This document shows, one piece after another, positions 56,745-64,000 of a DNA stretch of 64,000 bases (positions within the stretch are counted from its first letter, which is position 1; the number at the start of each line of letters is the position of its first letter). The stretch spans positions 209,420 to 273,419 of the forward strand of contig RQTK01000326.1 of assembly GCA_003991915.1 (NCBI GenBank), in the 5' to 3' direction. Position numbers and translations under genes: made by a program. This DNA comes from Elysia chlorotica. Lineage: Eukaryota > Mollusca > Gastropoda > Plakobranchidae. The notes under the pieces are model-generated. The model ran no database searches and had not been told where the DNA came from. It was given only the letters and a program-made list of their open reading frames with translations.

Positions 56745-58388
56745 CTGTAGCAGGAGGAACAGCATGGGAGAATCAGTTAGAGCTCTCGTTAAACATGCCT
56801 GTGTTTTCTGTTTTGTTTCTATTACAAAGTTTTAATAAATAGCTTTAAACTTCATAGACTGAATACATGAACATGTACATTAATGGGTTTTGTTCTTAAC
56901 AAAACATCGACTTAAACAAGAAGATTTTTCAAAGATAAATCGCGCTTAACGAAGGGAAGTCAGTTTGAAGAGGATAAATAATTAAATACAGCTATGTTCA
57001 AAGAAGGGTCCTTTCAGTGGTATTGCTAAATATGAAAAAGATAGCGCCAAAGTACATTTGTTTATAATATTCATAGGTGATTTGCAAAAAAACAAACACG
57101 ACTTCAAACAAATCGAACATTCTTAGAAATCTGAAGAACGGCAACATCACCAAAAATTAGCTTCTCTGAAAAGGATACAGAAATAAACTACAGCTGAGTT
57201 CAAAGAAACTTCTTTTATCAATTTTTATTAAAAAAATATTTAATGAAGGTACGTGTTTAGTTCCACCTCTCTATAGATAATAAGCGTATAAATAACCCTT
57301 TTCTGTTGACTGAAAAGAAAAACAACCACAACGAAGGGTTATTTTTGGAAAGCAGAGGGCTTTGAACGAGACAAATTAAAATATTGGAAAAAAAAACTTC
57401 TTTACGTATTCAACAAACCTGAGTATCTTAAACAAACAAAACGCTATCAAACTCATTTTTCGTTTAAATGTAGATCAATTGATGCACGTGCACGTAATAT
57501 TTCCTCAAATAGTAACTGTTATTACTGCAATTAATATTAATTTTTTCCACGCGAGTTTAGAAATTTGTTTGCATTGTTTTCGATACAATATACTCTGTTT
57601 TTCTTGATATTTTGGAACGTTTGAGGGTGGTAGTGGTCCATAATTTCTAATTGATTGCGTATTAAATATCTCCATTGCCAGATTTGTTTGTTTTTTTTTC
57701 TTCGGGCTTAGGGGGTGTTAAACCAGCAGAGAAAACAGCTAACGCTTCCTCTCGATAAAAAACAAACAAAAAAACTGCCCTTTTTAATGGCGCTACACAA
57801 ACTGACCAACACGCGGACCTTCTATGTCCCTCTAGGCCCCCTGTGTTCTAGACGGCTGTGAACCTACCCGGTAGAGCGAGGGGTCAAGCTGCAGCCATCT
57901 GACCGGTGTCCGGCTCGACTCGGACGGACTGCCCTGGAAGAGCCAGCCGAAGCCGCCCAGCTGACCGTCGGCGTTGTACATCAGGTACACGGGGTACAAA
58001 CTCTCACACTTCATGTCCTTGCTCAGGTGTTTGAAGTAGTGCCGACCTGGTGGAGAGACAGACAGAGGGGGTGGGGATTTGGGTAAAGGTACATTAAAAC
58101 AGCAGGAACAAAATGGATAGGAAAAATGGCATTAACTATGTTTATAAAGCAATGCGTTTGAAAAAAAGAAATAAAAAATGGAAGTCCTGTATATTTTGAT
58201 ACCCCATGTCTTAGACAGTCTAATCTTAAAGTTTTCAATGTTGCAAACCTAATAGATCTTTTATCAATCAATTTAACGAGAGTACATGCTAAGTTTGTTA
58301 TTTATATAAAAAAAAAACCCACAACAACAACAAACAAACAAAAATGAAAAATAAAAAAATATCAAAGTACCTTTCATAACCCCCTCCC

Positions 58389-58430
<42 letters not shown>

Positions 58431-61400
58431 TGTTGGAGTTTCTCTCAACCATACGAGAGAATGGGTAATAGAAAGATAAGTGAAAAGATTACAAGTATAG
58501 AAATATATTGTTAGAGAAATAAATAGACACAGATAAAATTTGGATTGAATCGAGGGAGTCTGATAAAGAAGTATAGAACATGTTGAGAGAGAAGATTTAA
58601 CCACTAAAATCACCGAGGAATGTTTTTATATAATATTTATAATAGGCTACATGTATAATGGACTCTGAGATAATATATTAAACACACACCCACACATGCA
58701 CACACACAACGCTATGAAGCTCATGTGAAAGTGTGAGAGAAATGACCCACCCATGCTGTGCAGACAGGTCCCGGTCTTCCAGTCGTCAGATAGGCGGTCT
58801 GCGTCCAGGGGAATCTTCTCAAACTGGCGCTCCACCTGGTAGCCCATCTGGATGTAGAGCCCCTTGCCGAAGGTACATTAAGGAATGGATAAAAGAAAGA
58901 TAAGTAAAACCATTAAAAATAAAGAAATAGATTGTTAGAGAAATAAATAGATGCAAATAAAATTAGAAGTGAGTCGAAGTATAGAAAATGTTGAGAAAGG
59001 AGATTTAACCAATAAAAGTCACCGCGAAAAGTTTTGATAATATAACAGGCTACATGTATAATGAACTCTAAGGTAAAATATTATAGACACACACACACAC
59101 ACACACACGCACACAGACACACACAACGCTATGAAGCTCATGTAAATGTCTGAGAGCAATGACCCACCCATGCTGTGCAGACAGGTACCGGTCTTCCAGT
59201 CGTCAGACAGGCGGTCTGCGTCCAGGGGAATCTTCTCAAACTGGCGCTCCACCTGGTAGCCCATCTGGATGTAGAGCCCCTTGCCGGCGTGCGCGTGCTG
59301 GGTGTACGGGCTGCAGATCAGGCTCGGGTGCTGGAAGTACGCTGTTAGGGGACAGAGAGGAGCGTTAGTATAGCAAGAGTGTACATTGGATAGCGATAGA
59401 TAGATGAGCCGATGATGGAAGTACGCTGTCAGGGGACACAAAGGAGCGTTAGTATAGCAAGATGTACATTGTCATAACATACTAGATGGAATATAGCTAG
59501 ATAGATCGATGGATATTGGTAATTGAACCGATACTTGAAGTACGCTGTGATGGGACACAAAGGAGCGTCAGTATAGCAACAATGTACATTGTCATAACAT
59601 ACTGGGTGGAATATAGCTAGATAGATCTATGGATATCGATAGTTGAACTGATACTTAAAGTACGCTGTCATGGGACACAAAGGAGCATCAGTATAGCAAG
59701 AATGTCAGTTATCATAGCATACTAGATGGAATATAGCTAGATAGATCGATGGATAGATGAACCGATAATGGAAGTACGCTGCCAAGGGACAAACTAGCGT
59801 CAGTGTAGCAACAATGTACATTGTCATAACATACCAGATGGAATATAGCTAGATAGATCGATGGATAGATGAACCGATACTGGAAGTACCCTGCAAGGGG
59901 ACAAAGGAGCGTCAGTATAGCAACAATGTACATTGTCATAACATACTAGATGGAATATAGCTAGATAGATCGATGGAAGTACGCTGACAAGGGACACAAA
60001 GGAGCGTCAGTATAGAAAGAATGTACATTGTCATAACATACTAGATGGAATATAGCTAGATAGATCGATGGATATCGATACTTGAACCGATACTGGAAGT
60101 ACGCTGGTAAGAGACAACGTGAGTAGAATGGCTATTTCGCATTTCTTCCTTCGTTTTATGAAAATTAGCATAATAATTCAAAAGTGAGAAAGAAGAACAC
60201 ATTAGGATAGGACACACCCTGAGAAGGAATGTCGATGAAAAGACAATGACTATGATGAAAAGAAGAGAACGGCTAGCAGGAAACAGTGAATGAGTGAGTA
60301 ATAGCTATTAATTTTGATTCTGTTGACGCCCTCCGTCTTAACATCATGAAGGATACAGTAGACGGAAAAAGGGAAAAAGACAAGCAAATCAAAACTTTAT
60401 GAGCAGAATGTCATTAACATAATGATGACAACGCGTATCAGCAAATAAAAAAGAATAGCTGAAAGACAAGGAATAAAAATGTAGCTTAGGATTTAAAAGG
60501 AATAAAAATGTAGCTTAGGATTCAATAACGCAAAAAGACACAATTAGGGAAACTTTTAACAGAGAAATGAGTACACTTAGATCTACAGTGTACCAACCTA
60601 ACAGTAGCCGTTTTTTTCACTGGTGACGTCAGTATAAAGTAATGGTCAAATAACGGATATTTTCCTATGGAGTTACGTTGCCATACAATCACTTTTTTAA
60701 ACTAAAACAGGATAGAGCTTTGTTTAATTTTTCGCTCTAAGCCCAGCCAACCAATAATGGTGTACATCTGCATCTAAGCCCAACCAACCAATAATGGTGT
60801 ACATCTGCATCTAAGCTTAAACTACCAATAACGGGGTACATCTAGATTTAAGCCCAACATACTAGTAACGGTGTACATCTAGATCTAAGCCCAACCTACC
60901 AGTGACTGTGTACATCTAACCTCAACCTACCAGTGACGGTGTACATCTAAGCTCAGCATACCAGTGACGGTGTACATCTAAGACCAACCTACCAGTGACG
61001 GTGTACATCTAGATCTAAGCTCAACCTACCAGTGACGGTGTACATCTAAGCCCAACCTACCAGTGACGGTGTACATCTAGATCTAAGCCCAACCCACCAG
61101 TGACGGTGTACATCTAAGCCCAACATACCAGTGACGGTGTACATCTAAGCCCAACCTACCAGTGACAGTGTACATCTATACCAGTGACGGTGTACATCTA
61201 AGCCCAACTTACCAGTAGCGGTGTACATCTAGATCTAAGCCCAACCTATCAGTAACGGTGTACAACTAGATCTAAGCCAACCTACCAGTGACGGTGTACA
61301 TCTAAGCCCAACTTACCAGTAGCGGTGTACATCTAGATCTAAGCCCAACCTATCAGTAACGGTGTACAACTAGATCTAAGCTAAGCCCAACCTACCAGTG

Positions 61401-62670
61401 ACGGTGTACATCTAAGCCCAACCTACCAGTGACGGTGTACATCTAAGCCCAACCTACCAGTGACGGTGTACATCTACATCTAAGCCCAACCTACCAGTGA
61501 CGGTGTACATCTACATCTAAGCCCAACCTACCAGTGCAGCTGTACATCTAAGCGCAACCTACCAGTCACAGTGTACATCTAAGCCCAACCTACCAGTGAC
61601 GGGTACATCTAAGCCCAACCTACCAGTGACTGTGTACATCTGGATGCCCGAGCTGTACTGCTCCTGGCTCAACAGGATGGGCGGAATGATCTCCTTGCTG
61701 GGCATCTGTAGCGACTCGTTCAGGGAGTTGAAGCCCAGCATGTTGCCTGGGATCTGAGGAGTGAAGGTCAAGGGCAATGTGATGGTCAAGGTGTTAGTCA
61801 AGGTGAGGGTCAAGGTGTTGGTCAAGGTGAGGGTCAAGGTGATCGTCAAGGTGAGGGTCAGGGTGTTGGTCAAGGTGTGGGTGAAGGTGATCGTCAAGGT
61901 GAGGGTCAAGGTGTTGGTCAAGGTGAGCGTCAAGGTGTTCGTTAAGGTGAGGGTCAGGGTTTTGGTCGAGACAGTGGTTGAGGTGATGATGAAGGAAAGG
62001 TCAAGGTCAATATCATGATCAATGTTATGGTCATGATGATGGTCAAGGTGAAGGTCAATGTGATTGTCAAGAAGATGGTAATAAAGGGTATTAAGAAAAT
62101 GTATGAACCAGTAGATCTAATAGTTTGTGTTTCGAAAATAATAAAACCAAAGTTAAGAGAGAGATTCAGAGAGAGAGAGAGAGAGTTAGAGAGATAGATA
62201 AATAGATAGATAGATAGAGAGAGAGTGATAGTGAAAAAGAGAGAATGAGTGAGAAAGAGGGATAGAGGGAGAGAGAGGATAAATAAAGGAATAAACATTG
62301 AAGTAGGGAGGCACACACATGCACGGACAGAGATAGATACAAATATACTTGAAAAAGGAGAAAATAAGGAGAAGAAATAAAGGGTAGTGACATATTCGAA
62401 AAGAGAGAGAGAAAAAGAGGATAATACAGAACACACTCCTTTATTATGATTATCATTTATACTTGTACATCCTTTTTTGAACTACTTTTACTCTACAGGG
62501 ATCCCATTTAAATGAATTTTTTTGAAGTCCTGAGAACACGCCTAGATCTAGCTGTATTGGAGGTAAACTCACCGCCGTCTGGATGCCTGCCAAGCGGTCA
62601 TTGTGGTCAAACAACAGCCTGGACTTGTCATTGTGTCTCTGGACATACAGAAACCCGTGGTAGGTGTCCA
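56424..62670 (-). CDS. Conserved protein of unknown function, last five exons (5' end missing)
   Basis: Minus-strand exons: a 62573-62670, b 61624-61753, c 59168-59341, d 57868-58046, e 56424-56744 (stop TGA). All have GT-AG sites and agreeing phases, giving about 300 residues. The sequence is ordinary globular protein with strong codon structure: GFLYVQRHND, IPGNMLGFNSLNESLQMPSK, LDADRLSDDWKTGTCLHSMG, CESLYPVYLMYNADGQLGGF and CMFNPDFKIFTIRIYLRNEH. Five cysteines (LICSPY, GTCLHS, MKCESL, PPCMFN, MICPRR) suggest disulphides and perhaps secretion, but the N-terminus that would show a signal peptide is outside the recognised part. The C-terminal 70 residues are polar and His/Asn/Arg/Ser-rich and look disordered. 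I do not recognise the family. The intron between b and c is built from arrays of its own splice sites. Confidence 0.85.
57868..58046 (-). CDS. Unknown gene, exon d
   Basis: Acceptor CTGTCTCTCCACCAG|GT, donor TACCGG|GTAGGT. Reads RHYFKHLSKDMKCESLYPVY, LMYNADGQLGGFGWLFQGSP and a Leu-rich end. The YPVYLMYN...GGFGW core looks like beta strands of a globular domain. Confidence 0.88.
58391..58429. repeat. (CA)n microsatellite
   Basis: About 19 CA units. A shorter CA run at 59088-59122 sits in the other duplication unit. Confidence 0.95.
58452..59290 (-). repeat. Tandem duplication (about 430-bp unit) that copies part of exon c
   Basis: Units 58452-58869 and about 58875-59290 share AGAAAGATAAGT, TTGTTAGAGAAATAAATAGA, GAGATTTAACCA, GCTACATGTATAAT, a CA run, CGCTATGAAGCTCATGT and then the exon. 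The intronic part differs at many positions, the exonic part at two. Confidence 0.9.
58751..58869 (-). pseudogene. Partial duplicate of exon c
   Basis: Copies the last 119 bases of exon c, from GKGLYIQMGY to the donor CATGG|GTGGGT, which is intact. Compared with the real exon there are two base changes, both synonymous (Leu CTG/CTA and Gly GGT/GGG). The first third of the exon and its acceptor are missing; upstream is TGTACCTTCGGCAAG instead. It could be a dead fragment or an alternative exon with a weak acceptor. Confidence 0.75.
59168..59341 (-). CDS. Unknown gene, exon c
   Basis: Acceptor CCCCTAACAG|CGTACTTCC, donor CATGG|GTGGGT. Encodes YFQHPSLICSPYTQHAHAGK, GLYIQMGYQVERQFEKIPLD and ADRLSDDWKTGTCLHSM. 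Its acceptor is copied seven times upstream and its 3' part once downstream. Confidence 0.9.
59342..60116 (-). repeat. Tandem array of the exon c 3' splice site (7 extra copies)
   Basis: Units of about 84-120 bp, each carrying on the gene strand a CAG|CGTACTTCC-like junction. Copied junctions end at 59425, 59544, 59664, 59778, 59890, 59983 and 60103. CAG is kept in all seven. The rest of the unit (ACAATGTACATTGTCATAAC, ATACTAGATGGAATATAGCT, AGATAGATCGATGGATA) is intronic. Confidence 0.93.
60722..61623 (-). repeat. Tandem array of the exon b 5' splice site (about 25-30 copies)
   Basis: Minisatellite of about 31 bp (up to 42 with an ATCTAGATCTAAG insert). On the gene strand each unit reads ATGTACACCGTCACTG|GTAGGTTGGGC, which is the last 16 exon bases plus donor of exon b. 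The array begins right at the real donor. Most units keep ACTG|GT; a few have ACTGAT or ATTGGT. Confidence 0.95.
61624..61753 (-). CDS. Unknown gene, exon b
   Basis: Acceptor CTTCACTCCTCAG|ATCCC, donor GTCACTG|GTAGGT. Encodes IPGNMLGFNSLNESLQMPSK, EIIPPILLSQEQYSSGIQMY and TVT, one base carried over. The final MYTVTG-coding bases are the ones amplified in the downstream array. Confidence 0.9.
61761..61985. repeat. 18/36-bp minisatellite GTCAAGGTGAGG/GTCAAGGTGTTG
   Basis: About a dozen units of GTCAAGGTGWKG type ending at the exon b acceptor side. It keeps an open frame on both strands, which is a property of the repeat length. On the plus strand AAG|GTGAGG looks like a donor, but the gene is on the other strand. 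Confidence 0.93.
62165..62290. repeat. (GA)n and (GATA)n block
   Basis: Imperfect GA and GATA units in the intron between exons a and b; no coding content. Confidence 0.9.
62573..62670 (-). CDS. Unknown gene, exon a (first recognised)
   Basis: Acceptor TGTCCTGTGTAG|TG, donor ACGGCG|GTGAGT. Encodes DTYHGFLYVQRHNDKSRLLF and DHNDRLAGIQTA. The acceptor shows that more exons lie upstream, beyond or near the window end. Confidence 0.87.
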
Positions 62671-64000
62671 CTACACAGGACAGAAAAGCAAAACATTATC
62701 ATCAGTAATAGAACAACTTTTATAATAAAAACGAAATACTGCACTAACTCTTTGTTCTACATACTATGGTTGTGCTGCGCATTGTATGGAAGAAGGTGGG
62801 GTCTAATTTGCGCAAGCCAATTGGAAGATTTCAATGAGTGTATTGCCAAAATAAAAGATACTAAAATACTTAAGTAAAATTTTCAGCATCGGCATCGGCA
62901 GCTGATAAGTCGTTTTCGTTTCTGTGTAATGTTGTATTGTTTGAGCATTAAATAAATATCATAAGATGTAATGCCTATTGAAAACATCTAAATGAAACAG
63001 GGAAACTTAATGTTGTATTACCTTAAAAAATAAAACTTGGCAAGGGCATAGACATTTAGAACTCTCGGACATAAACATAAACAATAAAAACAATAAACAT
63101 TTCGCTTGAACTTTTGAATTATCAGTAGATAAAACATACTGATCTCAAAACTAATATGTTTTAAAGGGCAATCACCCAATGACAATAAGGAATACTAAAC
63201 TATTGTTTTCTTGGAAAATGTATAGGTTTAGTTAACATGAAGTTGCACGAGTCAAAGACCTAAGAGCTCTTGACCTGGCATTGGAAACAAAAGAAACCGC
63301 TCAAATTTTACTCTGGTCTCCCTGGCGTTCTCAGGTGGGACAACCTACAGATGTCCAATTACGTGCCGGACACAGGGCAAGTACACCGACCCATGTTGGC
63401 CTGTCAAACAACGGCTTCTTGCTCATTACTTCCCTTTGAGTGGTAAATAAAGGTGGAGACAGAGGGACCCAAACTTAGAGATTTTCTTTCAGTTAAGAGT
63501 AATGAGAATTCCTAACAGAAACATACAAACAGAGACCATAGTGCTATTGTATTTTGTTTATATGTCTTATAAAGAAAAATAGATTTGGTCCATTTCCGTA
63601 AAAATGGACTTCATTGACTTCTTTATTGGGCTTGTAACTAGCAGTAAAAACAAAACAACCAAATTTCAACAAGACACACATAGCAAACTTTAGTGCTAAT
63701 AGTGTAAATCCTAAGAGTGAAGATTTAGCCTGCATCTAATCTAGATTCCAGATTGAAATACCATGTAGTATGTACCATGTAAATAAGGATGGGTGACTGC
63801 AGTCAACGTGTCCACGTGAAAAACGTACTTATAACGTCAACATCAAGACTTGACGGTGTATTGTAAATTACTAAGTTACCAAAATGCACAAGATAAGAAA
63901 AGAGCATAATGCTCACAGCAACATTGAGGACTTATACACTTTCAGGATTTTGCTGGTGTTTTTTTTTTATATTTTACATAAAGAAATCATTCTTTATAGA
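62671..64000. other. Upstream intron or intergenic DNA
   Basis: AT-rich sequence. I see no further exon of the unknown gene, no SINE and no long repeat. A slightly GC-richer patch at 63290-63420 (CCTGGCGTTCTCAGGTGGGA, TGCCGGACACAGGG) has no clear frame. Confidence 0.4.

Noticed and set aside
61559-61933. 124-codon minus-strand Thr/Leu-repeat frame covering exon b
   Set aside because: Open only because minisatellites on both sides lack stops; real coding is the 130-base exon b between an AG and a GT.

Overview
The window looks like nuclear DNA of a mollusc, most likely a gastropod. It is AT-rich and intron-rich, crowded with microsatellites and minisatellites, full of TAGATCTAGATC-type short repeats, and carries several copies of one tRNA-derived SINE. 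The protein-coding exons match animal genes. One gap of 413 N lies at 30923-31335. The organism call is inference from repeat style and exon homology, not a database result. Layout: (1) 1055-1231 (+) is the last coding exon of a dispanin/CD225 (IFITM-like) two-pass membrane protein whose earlier exons lie left of the window. (2) 7042-8482 (-) is a complete two-exon gene for mitochondrial ribosomal protein bS21m (MRPS21, 87 aa). (3) 10293-24801 (+), head to head with MRPS21, is NUP62, the nuclear pore FG-nucleoporin p62: nine coding exons, an FG-repeat N-terminus and the Nsp1-type coiled-coil C-terminus, with one probable assembly frameshift in the large FG exon. (4) 29281-33877 (-) is a four-exon F-box protein, the FBXO36 orthologue (228 aa). 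(5) 33878-56423 is a long intergenic region of simple repeats, duplicated segments, a LINE 3' end, SINEs and a few GC-rich patches that look like regulatory DNA. (6) 56424-62670 (-) holds the last five exons of a conserved cysteine-containing animal-type protein that I do not recognise. The genes are unrelated housekeeping or cellular genes, not an operon or pathway: nuclear pore, mitochondrial ribosome, SCF-type ubiquitin ligase adaptor, membrane protein and one unknown. The most unusual feature is a recurring structure. Many introns carry tandem repeats whose unit spans the exon-intron boundary, so that splice sites are copied in arrays. In the unknown gene the intron between 59341 and 61624 is built largely from about 25-30 copies of its own 5' splice site and seven copies of its own 3' splice site, with the CAG acceptor kept in all seven. 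NUP62 shows the same at the acceptor of exon B, the donor of exon D, both ends of exon F, and upstream of exon E. The neighbouring exon c of the unknown gene is also partly duplicated with only two differences in the exon part, both synonymous, while the intron flanks have diverged. Exon boundaries were set by hand from splice consensus, phase agreement and remembered family sequence; no alignment or search was run.
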